From NCBI GenBank assembly GCA_027532825.1, contig JAPZTL010000027.1:8310-72309 (forward strand): a stretch of DNA of 64,000 nt. The letters run 5' to 3'. Both the position numbers and the translations under genes were made by a program. A model generated the notes under the pieces. The model made no database searches, had not been told where the DNA came from, and saw only the letters and a program-made list of their open reading frames with translations. This document shows, piece after piece, positions 1 through 11,200 of this stretch. Source of the DNA: Silanimonas sp021297925. GTDB taxonomy: Bacteria > Pseudomonadota > Gammaproteobacteria > Xanthomonadales > Xanthomonadaceae. The stretch's first letter is position 1, and every line of letters begins with the position of its first letter.

Positions 1-2311
1 CGTCGACGGCGCGGAGCGCGAACCGTCCCGCCCGCGGCGGCACCCAGGCGATCGCCCGGCCGGCCTGCGAGGTGCCGATGAACGCGCCGTCGGCAAACCA
101 GTAGACGCTGCGGGCGTCGGCGTCGGTGGTGGCGGCCAGCGCGATGCCGGGCCGTTCGCGCCCGTCGAAGCGCCAGCGGTAGCGCGTGGCCCGGTAGGGC
201 TGGGTGATCTGCGGCGGGCTGCCCATCCACGCCGCGGCGCCGCGGCAGTCGGCACCGGGCGGCGGACGGCGGCGCGGCAGGCCGGCCTGCGCGAACACCC
301 GCGCGAGGTCACTGGGCCAGAACTCATGGACCTCGCGGCGCATCGTCGCCGGATCGAAGGGCCCGCAGGCGACGCGCCCCGTGGCCGCGTCGATCTGCAC
401 GGGGCGATGGATCGCGCTGACCCGGATCGGCGAGACGCCGGGGATGAACCAGGTCTCGCCGCGCTGCGGGCACCAGGCGTTGGGCAGGTCGCCGCTCGCA
501 AGGCAGACCGCGACGCGCCGGAGACGCGTGGCCATGCTGCGCTGCGGCGCGACCTCGAACCCGCGCGCGCGCATCGCGTCGGCGATGGCGAAGAACAGCG
601 GCGCGGCGGCCTCGACGCCGACCAGCGCCGGGTTCGACCGGCCGTCGAAATGCCCGACCCAGACGACGATCACGTAGGGGCCGACGACGCCCGCCGTCCA
701 CGCATCGCGGAAGCCCCAGCTGGTGCCGGTCTTCCACGCGACCGGCCAGCGCCCGAGGTCGCTGGCGGTGGCGCCGCCGGGCCGCGGGTGCTGCCGCAGC
801 ATGTCGAGCGTCATGAACGCCGCGTCGGGACTGAGCAGCGGCGGCCCGTCGACGCGCGGGTCCGCGGCGCGGAAGCGTAGCGGCCGGAACCGGCCATCGC
901 CGGCGAGCACGGCGTAGAGCCGTGCCAGCTCCTCCGCACTGAGTTCGCCGCCGCCGAGCACCAGCGCCAGCCCGTAGTGCGCCTCGCTGCGCAGGTTGCG
1001 CACGCCGCTGCGCTCGAGCAGGTCGTACAGGTCGGGCGTGCCGAGCCGAGACGCAACGGTGACCGCGGGGATGTTGCGGCTGCGGTTCAAGGCATCGGTC
1101 GCCGTGACCGGACCGGTGAACCGGCCGTCGAAGTTCTCCGGCGTGTAGGCCCCGTAGGCCGTGGGCACGTCGCGCAACACGGTGGCCGGGTGCAGCTGCC
1201 CCTGGTCGATGGCAAGGGCGTACAGGAAGGGCTTCAACGTTGAACCGGGCGAACGCTGGGCCGCCGTGCCGTTGACCTGGCCGTCGATGGCGGCGTTGCG
1301 CCAGTCGGCCGAGCCGACGAGCGCGGCCACGCCCATGTCCCGGCTGTCGACGACCAGCACCGCGGCATTGTCGATGCCGCGCACCGCCTCGCGGCGGACG
1401 TGCGCGGCCACCTGCGCCTCGACCAGCCGCTGCAGCCGGGCATCCAGCGGGGTGGCCAGCTCCGGCGGACGCTGCCCCTGCAGGGCCTGCGCGGCCAGCA
1501 CGCGATCGACGAAGTGCGGGGCGGCGAAGGGCAGGCGCGAGGGCGGACGCAGCCGCAGCGGCAGGGCCATCCGCGCGGCGAGGTCGTCATCCTCGCCGTG
1601 CTCCGCCACCCATCGCCGGTAGAGACGCTGCCGGGCCGCCGCGAGCCCCGGCCCGAGCGTCGTGACGCCCCGGGCGTCGACGACGAAGCGCCCGCGCGCG
1701 GTCGGCGCCTGCGGCATCACCGCGAGGGCGAGCGCCTCGGGCAGGGTGAGCGCGGCGGCGGGCCGGTCGAAGTAGATGCGCGAGGCGGCGCCGACGCCCT
1801 CGATGTTGCCGCCATAGGGCGCGAGGTTGAGGTAGGCCTCGAGGATCTCGTCCTTCGAGTAGCTGGCCTCGAGCTGCAGCGCGCGGGCGATCTGCACGAT
1901 CTTGCCGGGCACGTGGCGCGTCTCCAGCCGCCAGCGCAGGCGCGCGAGCTGCATGGTGATCGTCGAGCCGCCGATGCGCGGCCCGCCGCCGTACGTGCTG
2001 GTGGCGGCACGCACCAAGGCCACCGGGTTGACGCCCGGGTGACGGCGGAAATGCCGGTCCTCGTGGAGCAGAACGGCCTCGACGAGCGCGGGCGAGATCG
2101 CCTCGAGCGGCAGCCACTGCCGGTAGCGTTCGTCGGCCGCCAGCGTGAGGCGCAGCAGCCGGCCGTCGCGGTCGAGGACGGCCGTGCTGGTCGGCACGCC
2201 CGCCGACAGCGGCGGCCGGGGCCACTCCCGCCACGCCAGCAGCGCGAGGCCGAGGCCCAGCAGCGCGACGGCAACCCGCGCCGCCGCCCGTCGGGCCCGC
2301 CCCGACCTCAT
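1..2311 (-). CDS. pbpC: Penicillin-binding protein 1C (bifunctional peptidoglycan synthase), 3' end outside the window
   Basis: Inner-membrane class A penicillin-binding protein that polymerises lipid II (glycosyltransferase) and cross-links stem peptides (transpeptidase). About 770 residues are visible, close to the usual length of PbpC, so only the last few codons are missing. After a short N-terminal membrane segment, the GT51 domain shows catalytic Glu84 in EDRHF and the RIGGSTITMQL motif. The transpeptidase domain has the nucleophile Ser357 in STLK and the KTGTS box at Lys527. The end matches the C-terminal BiPBP_C beta domain typical of PbpC. The ATG overlaps the stop of the upstream alpha-2-macroglobulin gene by 4 bp (ATGA), so the two are translationally coupled. 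The pairing with a bacterial alpha-2-macroglobulin is a classic arrangement and supports the PbpC assignment over PbpA. Confidence 0.95.
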   Translation of the reverse strand, partial: MRSGRARRAAARVAVALLGLGLALLAWREWPRPPLSAGVPTSTAVLDRDGRLLRLTLAADERYRQWLPLEAISPALVEAVLLHEDRHFRRHPGVNPVALVRAATSTYGGGPRIGGSTITMQLARLRWRLETRHVPGKIVQIARALQLEASYSKDEILEAYLNLAPYGGNIEGVGAASRIYFDRPAAALTLPEALALAVMPQAPTARGRFVVDARGVTTLGPGLAAARQRLYRRWVAEHGEDDDLAARMALPLRLRPPSRLPFAAPHFVDRVLAAQALQGQRPPELATPLDARLQRLVEAQVAAHVRREAVRGIDNAAVLVVDSRDMGVAALVGSADWRNAAIDGQVNGTAAQRSPGSTLKPFLYALAIDQGQLHPATVLRDVPTAYGAYTPENFDGRFTGPVTATDALNRSRNIPAVTVASRLGTPDLYDLLERSGVRNLRSEAHYGLALVLGGGELSAEELARLYAVLAGDGRFRPLRFRAADPRVDGPPLLSPDAAFMTLDMLRQHPRPGGATASDLGRWPVAWKTGTSWGFRDAWTAGVVGPYVIVVWVGHFDGRSNPALVGVEAAAPLFFAIADAMRARGFEVAPQRSMATRLRRVAVCLASGDLPNAWCPQRGETWFIPGVSPIRVSAIHRPVQIDAATGRVACGPFDPATMRREVHEFWPSDLARVFAQAGLPRRRPPPGADCRGAAAWMGSPPQITQPYRATRYRWRFDGRERPGIALAATTDADARSVYWFADGAFIGTSQAGRAIAWVPPRAGRFALRAVD

Positions 2312-5300
2312 CGGGCCGGGGCCGTCACCGTCAGCGTGCCGGCCGCGTCACCCCGGGTGAGGACGCGGGCGCGGTACAGGTGCTCCGCGAAGGCCGGCGG
2401 CACCCGGAAGCTGCCGGTGGCCGTGGCGCGGATCCGGTAGCGGAACTCGCGCACGTCAGGCGTCATCGCGCCGTACAGCACGACGCGGTCTTCGCGGACC
2501 TCGGCGTGATCGGGCACGAAGGTCGAGCCCGCGACGGCCAGAACCGGCGCGGCCGGCTCGGATGCCTCCTCCGACGGCGCATCGGGCTCCCCATCGCCGT
2601 CGCGGTCCTGCGGCGCCGCGGCCTCGGCGGCGGCTGGCGGCGAGAGGACGACCTCGAAGCCACCCGGGAGCAGGTCGAGCACGGCGACGTGGTCCCAGCC
2701 CGCGCCGCGGACGCGGAGGCGGACCGTGAGCTCATCGCCCTGCGCCACCGTGGTCGTCGGGCGACCTTCGGCGTCGAGGTAGTCGCGCTGGACCTCGAGG
2801 CCTCGGTCCTGCACGGCCGGTGGCGGCGTGCGGTCGAACCCGCGCTCGGTCTGCGCGACCCAGAGGCGCTGGCCGGCGTCCGGCGTGACCATCAGCCGGG
2901 TGGCGTCGCCCCGGTACTCGCCGGCCAGCACGCCGTCGGCCACGGTGCCGAACGGCGCCTTGCCGCCCGGCCACTCCTGCTCGAAGCGGACCGGGGCCGC
3001 GGGGGTGCCGCCAACGGCATCCAGCGCGAGGACCGCGAGCGCGGCGTTGAGGCTGTTAAGCCCGCTCTCCTGCAGCGGCGTCAACAGGCCGTCCACCGCC
3101 GCGGCCGGCAGCTCGCGCGCCTGCGACGGGAAATGCTTGCCGAGCAGGTAGAGGCGCCAGGCCTGCGCACCGGCCCGATCGTAGAAATCCTCCTCCGGGC
3201 CCTTCGCCGCGGGGGCGGCGGCCGTCAGCTCGCGGGCACGGCGGGCCAGCGGCGTGGCCGCGGCCGGCTGCTGCAGGCCCTGGTAGCTCGCGGCGACCAG
3301 CAGGCCCGCAAGGTCGTCGCGCCACGCCTTGGGCTGGTCGCGCTCGAGCTGCTCGACCAGCGCCGACAGCGCGTTGCCCGCCGCCTCGCCCTGCCGCACC
3401 TGCAGGTACACCGCGAGGGCGCGGGCGCGCAGGCCCGGCAGGTCGTTGCGGCGGCGGTCCACCGCCGCTTCGGCCAGCCACGCGTTGGCGCGATCGAGCA
3501 GGTCGCCCGGCACGCGCTCGCCGCGCTCGCGCGCTTCGACCAGCACGAGCACGGCGTACGCGCTGACGAACGGATCGACGTGGGCGCTCGCCGTCCATGT
3601 ACCGAACCCGCCATCGCCGTTCTGCCGCGAGCGCAGCGCGCCAAAGAGTCCCGAGAGGTCGCCGTCGCCCGCCGCGCGCCCGAAGGCGGGATGCGAGCGC
3701 AGCACCAAGGCCGGCAGGGCCTTGCTCGCCAGCTGCTCGGTGCAGGTGTAGCGATAGTCCCCCAGCCAAGCCTGCAGGCCGACCAGCGCGACCAGCGGCG
3801 TCGACGACGCGGCGAGACGGCGTTGCGCGCGTTCGGCATGCAGGGCGCGCAGCGAAGTGATCGCCGTCGCGCGCTGCACGGCCCGCACCGACACGGTCGT
3901 CGTCGAGGGCACGACCGGGCGGACGGAGGTCTCGACCCGGCGCTGCGCCGCATGCGGACCGCTGCTCGCACGCAGCAAGAGGGCCTGCGGCCCCAGCGCC
4001 TGCCCGGCCTTGAGCCGCACGGTGACCACGCCTTCGGCGCCCGGCGCGAGGGTCAGGGGCTTTGGCGCCGGGCCTTCGAGGGCGAGCCCTGGGCCTTGCT
4101 GCACGGTGAGCTGGACGGTCGCCGGGGCCTTCGCCCCCTCGATCGTGTTGGCGACGCCCACCGGCACGTCGAACGTGTCGCCGGGCGCGACGTGCGTCGG
4201 CAGCGTCGGCGTCAGGACGAAGTCGCCCCGCACGGTGACGGTGCCTTCTCGGAGGGCCATGCGCGCCGGCGTCACCGCCACCGCGACGAGGCGCAGTTCG
4301 CCGTTGAAGTGGTCGGGCGGCGTGAAGGTGAAGCGCCGCGGCCCGTCCACGTCGACGACACCGGACCACCACACGGCCGGCGCCTCGCCCTTGCGCTTGA
4401 ACGGATTGAGGTGGCGCGCGCCCTCGCCTTCGCCGTCACCGCCGGGCGCGGCACCGCCGGCGAGACGGCTGAACTCCGGCAGCAGCAGGTCGAGGATCTG
4501 GGCGCTCTCGACCTGGTGCATGCGCTTGGCGAAGAAGCGATCGAGCGGATCGGGCACGCGATAGCCCGCCACCTGCAGGATGCCCTCGTCGACCGCGAAC
4601 ACGGCGACGCGCGCGGGGCCGCCGGCGTCGAGGTCGATCGACAGCGGCTGGCCCGGCCGCGCCTTCGCCGGCGCGGTCATCGCCAGCGGCAGCTGGCGCG
4701 CCCCGCGGTCGATCGCGAACGGCACCACGCCCCAGGACAGCGGGCTGGTGTGCACCTCGTCGCTCGCCGGGTCGCGGAGCAGCGACACGCTGACGTAGGC
4801 GTTCCCCTCGAGGCCCTCGGGCAGCACGATGCGCTGCACGCTGCTGGTCGTGTCCGCCTTGAACCACTGCTGCGCGTAGACCTGGTCGCGCTCGATGGTG
4901 ATCAGGCCGGCGCCGGCGTAGGGCGCGCGGATCGAGACCTCGATGGCCTCGCCGGGCGCGTACGTCGGCTTCGAGAGGGTGACCTGCAGCTCGGCGTTGC
5001 GTTCGAGCGAGCGCGTCAGGTTGGCGTCGCCGACCACCGTCCAGTCGAGGCGGTTGAGGACTCGGCCTTCGCGGTCCTGAACCTCCAAGGTCCAGTCGCC
5101 CGGCGTCGCCGTCTCGAGCGCCACGGCCTGCGGTGCGGCCTTGGCGGGCAGCGCGCGCCGGTCCTTCTCATCGCGGCGCTCGCGCGAGACGAAGCGGTAG
5201 AGCCCGTCGTCGCCGCGCGTCAGCACCGACACCATGCGCCGCTCGATCCGCACCAGCTGCAGCCCGTCGATGGCGACCGGGCGACCGTCGGGGCCCAGCA

Positions 5301-8148
5301 CGACGAGGTCGGCGCCCGCGCGGGCGCCGCGGTTGACGTAGGCGAGGCCCTCGCCCGCCTTGAGGCCGACGAGGTAGGGCGCATCGCTGACGAGCGCCTT
5401 GAGCGTCGCCGCGACGCCGCGGCCGCTGCCCGGCTCATAGGCGCGGACGAGCAGATCGACGCGGTAGGTCGCGCGTTCGAAGCCGTCGAGGCCGAGGTCG
5501 ATCTCGGCACGACCCGTCGCATCCGTGCGCACGTCCTCGAGCGCGGGCTGCACGCCGTCGGCCGAGGTCGCCGGGTCGTGGAAGCGATACCCCGGCCACG
5601 CTGGGAAAGCCGGGACGCTCGGCGTGAGGCGCATCTGCGTCGCGACGCGGCGGTCCTGCGCGGCGGTGCCGAACAGGTTCTGCACGTCCACGACCGCCTT
5701 CAGGCCCGCCGGGCGCACCCAGCCGCCCGTGCCCGGCGAGGACAACCCGAGCGCCACGCGAAGCGTGTCCGGCTGGAACTCGCGCACCTGCACGCTCGTG
5801 CTGCCGACCAGCGTTCGGCTCGCGCCGTCGCGACCTTTGAGGAAGAGCTGCGCCATCCAGGTGCCGGAAGGGCCGCTTTCCGGCGGCGTGAAGTCGTAGC
5901 CCTCGAAGCCGGCGGCGCCGAAGCGCAGCGTGTCGCGGGCGACGAGTTGACCGGACGGATCGGTGATGTCGATCTCCAGCGGCGCGCCGACCGGCGTCCT
6001 CGACCAGTCCTGCGCACGCAGCACGAGGCCGAGGTGCACGGTCTCGCCCGGCCGGTACAGGCCGCGGTCGGAGAACAGCACGGCGGACAACGCGCCGGGG
6101 TCGACCGCATTGATCTCGCCGCCGACGTCGAAGCGCGAGGTGTCGAGCCGGCGCGCCCAATCGTCGAGGGGCAGGAAGCTCAGGTCGTCGCCGCTGGTGA
6201 CCTGCAGCAGCACGGGGCGGCGTTCGCGGACGAAGGGCTCGAACGAGGGCAGCGTGGCCACGCCCTCGGCGGTCGTGTTGGCGGACGCCACCACCTGGCC
6301 GTTGCGCCCGACCACCGAAACGCGCGCACCCGCCACCGGCGTTCCGGCGGACAGGCTTTGCACGAACACCTTCCGCTTTCCGTCGAGCTCCGTCTTGGCC
6401 AGCACGCCGAGGTCGGTCAGCACGACCATCCGCGTGTCGGTGGCGGTGCCAGCGTCGCGGTCGAGGCGCTCGCGCGGCGTCAGCGCCGCCTCGTCGTCGC
6501 TCATCGAGCGCAGGCTGAGCAGGAACACGCCGCGCTTGCGCGCGTCGAAATAGGTGCCGAGATCGATGCCGCGGTAGCTCGCCCGGGCCGGGTCGTCGGT
6601 CGGCAGCGACAGCGTCTCCTCGAAGCGCTCGACCAGCTGGTCCTCCTCGACCCGCCACGTGGACGGCTGCTGGAAGCTGCCATCGTTGGCGGCGACCAGC
6701 ATCTGCAGCTGCTCGGGCACGACGCGTCCGACCTCGAGGCGCGCGTTCGCCACGTTACGGCCGACGACGGTGACGCGGCGCTCGCCGCGCAGCGCCAGCA
6801 AGGCGCCCTCGCCGACGAAGCGGAGCAGGCTCGGATAGGCCGGCACTTCGACCACGCGCGACACCGGCTCGCCCATCAGGAACCCGCCGAAGCTCTTCAT
6901 CCCCTTCGGCAGCGCCACGTGCAGGCGGCGACCGGGCGGGGCCTGGAAGCGCAGCGCGTGGGTGTCCACCCATTCGCGCTCGGCGGCGATGAGCTCGGGG
7001 CGGAGCGGCGTGCCGGCGCGCAGCACCGCGGCGTCGATCTCGCCCTCCGACCATGGGTAGGGCACCTGCCGCTGCGAGGCATCGTCCGGATCGGCCGGGT
7101 GGCCGGGGCGCGGCACGAAGCGCTCGGGCAGCAACACCACGCCCAGCTTGGCCACGACGTCGCGGTCGCGCAGCGTGTCGTTGAAACCCAGCACCAGCGC
7201 CTGCCGCGGCTGGCCGTCGGGGTCGTCCGCCACCACCGCATCGACGCTCGTCAACGCGACGCTGTAAAGCGAGGGCAGGTACACGGTGTTGTCGAGCTCG
7301 GCCGCCACCCCCGGCCCCGGCAGCCGGCTCTTCGCTCCCGCGGCGACGGCGAGTCGCACGCGGCCGCCGTTCTCGGGCACGGCCAGCGTCGAGGTCTGCA
7401 CCCAGGCCCGCAGGCCGTCGCCATCGACGCGCAGTTCGGTCGAGGGCGCCGGCAGGGACCGGCCGGCGCCGTCCTCCGCGGTTGCGGCGAGACGCGTGCG
7501 CAGCCGCTCCTCGTCGAGCGGGTGCGAGGCGCGGAGGGTCCAGACCGCGCGCTTGATCGTCGGGTCCGAGGGGTCCTGGTAGAACTCCCCGCCCGCCACC
7601 TCGAGCGCGAACGGCGCGGTGTCGACCTGCCATTCGCGCGCCACGAGGACCTTGCCGGGCGCCAGCGCCCGCGCGGGATCGATGGACACGGTGTAGGACT
7701 GGCCGACCGGCCAGTCCTCGGCCGGCAGGAAGGCCAGCGTGCGGTCGTCCTCGAAGGCCCAGCGGCCGGCCAGGGCGGGCTCGAGCGTCAGGCCCTCGAC
7801 GGCAGCCGCGGTGCCGGCGTCGGCGTCGGCGCCGACCGCCGCGAGCGGCGCGACCGATTCTTCGAAGCGCAGGCGCAGCGCACCGACCGTGATCGGCGTC
7901 GCGCGATAGTCGGTCGGCGACGGGCCTTCGACGGTGGCGGCGATGGCGTCGGGAGGAGGAGGCACCGGGCGCGTGAACCACCATCCCGCGAGCGCCGCCA
8001 GCGCGAGGATCGCGACCGGGGCGCCGAGGCGGCGGCGCGGATCGGCGCGGAACCAGCCGAAGGCCTCGGCCAGCCAGGCCGGCGGCTGCCACGCGCCGAA
8101 CACGCGGTTGGACCACGAAGACGGGGTGGGTTCGTCCGTGACGCTCAT
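2308..8148 (-). CDS. yfhM: Bacterial alpha-2-macroglobulin (MG1/YfhM type), membrane-anchored protease trap
   Basis: A 1946-residue periplasmic protease inhibitor, thought to trap foreign proteases that breach the outer membrane while its partner PbpC repairs the wall. A hydrophobic segment at about residues 42-58, after a short basic stretch, anchors it; no lipobox cysteine is seen, unlike the E. coli lipoprotein YfhM. The macroglobulin domains are followed by the thioester region with Cys1469-Thr-Glu-Gln1472, which keeps the Cys and Gln needed for the internal thioester although the second residue differs from CLEQ. An alpha/alpha toroid-like helical repeat region follows. The last codon overlaps the pbpC start. 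No clear Shine-Dalgarno precedes the ATG. Long open frames on the opposite strand here are GC-bias shadows. Confidence 0.93.
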   Translation of the reverse strand: MSVTDEPTPSSWSNRVFGAWQPPAWLAEAFGWFRADPRRRLGAPVAILALAALAGWWFTRPVPPPPDAIAATVEGPSPTDYRATPITVGALRLRFEESVAPLAAVGADADAGTAAAVEGLTLEPALAGRWAFEDDRTLAFLPAEDWPVGQSYTVSIDPARALAPGKVLVAREWQVDTAPFALEVAGGEFYQDPSDPTIKRAVWTLRASHPLDEERLRTRLAATAEDGAGRSLPAPSTELRVDGDGLRAWVQTSTLAVPENGGRVRLAVAAGAKSRLPGPGVAAELDNTVYLPSLYSVALTSVDAVVADDPDGQPRQALVLGFNDTLRDRDVVAKLGVVLLPERFVPRPGHPADPDDASQRQVPYPWSEGEIDAAVLRAGTPLRPELIAAEREWVDTHALRFQAPPGRRLHVALPKGMKSFGGFLMGEPVSRVVEVPAYPSLLRFVGEGALLALRGERRVTVVGRNVANARLEVGRVVPEQLQMLVAANDGSFQQPSTWRVEEDQLVERFEETLSLPTDDPARASYRGIDLGTYFDARKRGVFLLSLRSMSDDEAALTPRERLDRDAGTATDTRMVVLTDLGVLAKTELDGKRKVFVQSLSAGTPVAGARVSVVGRNGQVVASANTTAEGVATLPSFEPFVRERRPVLLQVTSGDDLSFLPLDDWARRLDTSRFDVGGEINAVDPGALSAVLFSDRGLYRPGETVHLGLVLRAQDWSRTPVGAPLEIDITDPSGQLVARDTLRFGAAGFEGYDFTPPESGPSGTWMAQLFLKGRDGASRTLVGSTSVQVREFQPDTLRVALGLSSPGTGGWVRPAGLKAVVDVQNLFGTAAQDRRVATQMRLTPSVPAFPAWPGYRFHDPATSADGVQPALEDVRTDATGRAEIDLGLDGFERATYRVDLLVRAYEPGSGRGVAATLKALVSDAPYLVGLKAGEGLAYVNRGARAGADLVVLGPDGRPVAIDGLQLVRIERRMVSVLTRGDDGLYRFVSRERRDEKDRRALPAKAAPQAVALETATPGDWTLEVQDREGRVLNRLDWTVVGDANLTRSLERNAELQVTLSKPTYAPGEAIEVSIRAPYAGAGLITIERDQVYAQQWFKADTTSSVQRIVLPEGLEGNAYVSVSLLRDPASDEVHTSPLSWGVVPFAIDRGARQLPLAMTAPAKARPGQPLSIDLDAGGPARVAVFAVDEGILQVAGYRVPDPLDRFFAKRMHQVESAQILDLLLPEFSRLAGGAAPGGDGEGEGARHLNPFKRKGEAPAVWWSGVVDVDGPRRFTFTPPDHFNGELRLVAVAVTPARMALREGTVTVRGDFVLTPTLPTHVAPGDTFDVPVGVANTIEGAKAPATVQLTVQQGPGLALEGPAPKPLTLAPGAEGVVTVRLKAGQALGPQALLLRASSGPHAAQRRVETSVRPVVPSTTTVSVRAVQRATAITSLRALHAERAQRRLAASSTPLVALVGLQAWLGDYRYTCTEQLASKALPALVLRSHPAFGRAAGDGDLSGLFGALRSRQNGDGGFGTWTASAHVDPFVSAYAVLVLVEARERGERVPGDLLDRANAWLAEAAVDRRRNDLPGLRARALAVYLQVRQGEAAGNALSALVEQLERDQPKAWRDDLAGLLVAASYQGLQQPAAATPLARRARELTAAAPAAKGPEEDFYDRAGAQAWRLYLLGKHFPSQARELPAAAVDGLLTPLQESGLNSLNAALAVLALDAVGGTPAAPVRFEQEWPGGKAPFGTVADGVLAGEYRGDATRLMVTPDAGQRLWVAQTERGFDRTPPPAVQDRGLEVQRDYLDAEGRPTTTVAQGDELTVRLRVRGAGWDHVAVLDLLPGGFEVVLSPPAAAEAAAPQDRDGDGEPDAPSEEASEPAAPVLAVAGSTFVPDHAEVREDRVVLYGAMTPDVREFRYRIRATATGSFRVPPAFAEHLYRARVLTRGDAAGTLTVTAPAR

Positions 8149-8281
8149 GGGGGGGCTCGCGCGGCGGGCGCGGCGGGGTGCCGCGCGTTCACTGCATCAT
8201 AACGAGCCGCCCAACGCGGCCGAGGTCGAATCGTGGCGGCTTCGGGCCACCGATGGCGAAACGCGGGCAGGCGGGCCGCGA

Positions 8282-11200
8282 TCAGCCGGGAATCACCACG
8301 CCGGCCAGTTGGCCGAGCACCGCCTCCAGCGGCTCGGGGCGGTGCAGCAGGTAGCCCTGCGCGTGGTCGACGCCCATCTGGCGCACCCGGGCCAGCACTT
8401 CCGGGCGGTCGACGAACTCGGCGACGGTGCGCGCGCCGAGCACGCGGGCGACCTCGACGAAGCTGCGCACCGCGGCTTCGTCGAGCGCATCGTCGACGAC
8501 ATCCCGGACGAACTGGCCGTCGATCTTCAGGTAGTCGACGCGCAGGGCCTTCAGGTAGCCCCAGGACGAGGCGCCGGCGCCGAAGTCATCCAGCGCCACG
8601 CGCACGCCGAGGCCGCGCACGCGCTCGATGAAGACGATGGCGTCGGCCATGTTGGTGACCGCGGCGGTCTCGGTGATCTCGACGCACAGGCGTGCACAGA
8701 TCGCCGGGCCGGCCGCTTCCAAGCGCTCGACGGCATGCCGGTGGAACGCGCGGTCGCCGACGGACTGGCCGGAGAGATTGACGCAGAGCATCGTCGGCGC
8801 GGGCCCGTCGCCGAGGGCGGCCATGCGGTCCAACACGGCGCCGAGCACCCAGCGGTCGATGCGCGACGCGAGGTGGAAGCGCTCCGCGGCCGGCAGGAAG
8901 CCGGCCGGCGACACCAGCGCGCCGTCGACATCGACGAGGCGCAGCAGCACTTCGGCATGCAGGCCGCCGGCATCGCCCTGCAGCGCGTCGATGCGCTGGG
9001 CGAACAGCGCGAAGCGGCCTTCGTCCAACGCCCGCTCCAGCCGCGTGGCCCATTGCGCCTCGCCCTGCCTCGCCTGGATCGCCGCATCACTGTCGAACCA
9101 CAGGTGGACGCGGTTGCGGCCCTCCTCCTTCGCGGCGAAGCAGGCCGAGTCCGCCGCCTGCAGCACCGACTCCGCCGTCGGGAATCGGGCATCGACCGGG
9201 GCGAGGCCGATGCTGGCGCCGATGCGGAAGCGGTGGCCGTCGTGGTCGAAGCGGTAGACCTCGAGGCGGTCGCAGATCTGCTGGGCGACCCGCTGGCCCT
9301 GCTCGGGCGTGCAGCCCTGCAGCAGCACGGCGAACTCATCGCCCCCCAGGCGCGCCAGCAGGTCGCGGGACCGCACCGTGTCACCGAGCAGGCGCGCGAC
9401 CTGCTGCAGCAACTGGTCGCCGGCGGCATGGCCGCAGGTGTCGTTGACGACCTTGAACTGGTCGAGGTCGATGTACATGACCGCGTGCGCCGTGTCGCCG
9501 TCCGCGGCGTTCGCCAAGGCTTCGCGCAGCCGGGCCTCGAGCTCCTCGCGGTTGTGCAGGCCGGTCAACGCGTCGTGCGTGGCGCGGAAGCGCATCTCGA
9601 CGCCGAGCCGGCGCTGTTCGGTGACGTCGTGGAACACCAGCACGGCGCCCAGCAGGGTCCCGTCGGGATCGCGGATCGGGGCGGCGGAGTCCTCGACGCC
9701 GTATTCGCCGCCATCGCGAGACAGCAGCAGGGTCTGTGGCGCGAGCCCGACCACGCGGCCCTCCCGCAGGCAGGCGGCGACCGGATCCCGCGCCGGCTGG
9801 CGGGTCTCCTCATCGACGATCCTGAAGATCTGCGCCGCGGGCAAACCCTGCGCCTCGTCGCTCGACCAGCCGGTCAAGCGCTCCGCCACGGGATTCAGCC
9901 AGGTCACGTGGCCGCGGACGTCGGTGGTGACCACCGCGTCACCGATCGACTGCAGGGTGACCTGCAGCAGTTCGCGCTCGCGCCGGAGGTCGGCCTCGGC
10001 GAGGCGCTGCGCCGTCACGTCCCAATTGATGCCGACGAGGCGCGCGGTCCGACCATCGCCCGCCGGCACCGCGCGGACCGCGGCGCGCAGGTGGCGGACG
10101 CTGCCATCCGGCCACACCACGCGGAACTCGATGCCGGTCGTCGATTCACCGGCGATCACGCGGCGCAGCGCCGCCAGCAGCGGCGCGCGGTCCTCGGGGT
10201 GGAGCCACTCGACCCAGTCGGCATAAGTCACGGGTTGGCCGGTGGCCGGGCGACCGTACTGGCGGAACACCCAGTCGTCCCAGTGCGCCTGCTTGGTGCC
10301 GACATCGACGTGCCAGACGCCGAGATGGCCGGAGTCGACGGCGAGCGCCATGCGTTCGCGGGCGTCCTCGATGGCGAGACGCTGGGCGCGCTGGGCGGTG
10401 ATGTCCTGGAACGCCCCGACGAGCCGGACCACTCGATCCCCCTCGAACACAGGGCTGCCGACCGCGCGCGCCCAGAAGGCGGTGCCGTCCCGGCGGAGCA
10501 GGGGCAGTTCGAGATCCCATGGCCGCCCGTCGCGGAAGCCGGCCTCGACGGCGGCGCGCATGGTGTCGCGGGCCTCGGGCGCGTAGAAGCCGATCGCCTG
10601 GTCGACGGTCGGCACGAAGTCGTCGGGCACGCCGTGCAGTCGCCGCGTCGCCTGCGTCCAGTCCAGTCGCCCGCTGGCGAGATCGAGCGCCCAGCCGCCG
10701 ACGCCGACCACCTCGCCGATGCTGTTGAGCAGGGTCTCGCTGCGACGCAGGGCAGCCTCGTCCGCCTTGCGGGAGGTGATGTCGCTGTGGATGGCCATGT
10801 AACCGTCGACGCGGCCATCGGCGGCGAACAGGGGCTGGATCTCGAGGTCGACCCAGTACCGGCGGCCGTCCTTGTGGCCGTTGAGGATCTCCACGCGACA
10901 GCCGTCACGGCGGCGCAGCGCGGCACGGATCGTCGCGACCGTGGCCGCGTCCGTCTCCGGGACCTGCAGCACCGCCCCAGGCTTGCGGCCGATGATCTCG
11001 TGCGGCGCGTACCCACTGATCCGGGTGAACCCGTCGTTGACCCAGGTCGCCCGCCCCTCGGCATCCGCCACGACCACCGCGTGAGAGGTGAAGCGCACCA
11101 CCTGCGAGAGGCGGGCGAGCTCGGCGGTGGCGCGGGCGACGTCGCGGCGGTCGCGCCGCCGGCTCTCCATGATCCGCGTCGCGGCCTCGGCCAGCGCTGC

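Noticed and set aside
2380..8202. A 1940-codon plus-strand open frame antisense to the alpha-2-macroglobulin gene
   Set aside because: Its product is rich in Arg, His and Ala with no domain, and it is the complement of a well-supported gene; in DNA this GC-rich, long antisense frames arise by chance.
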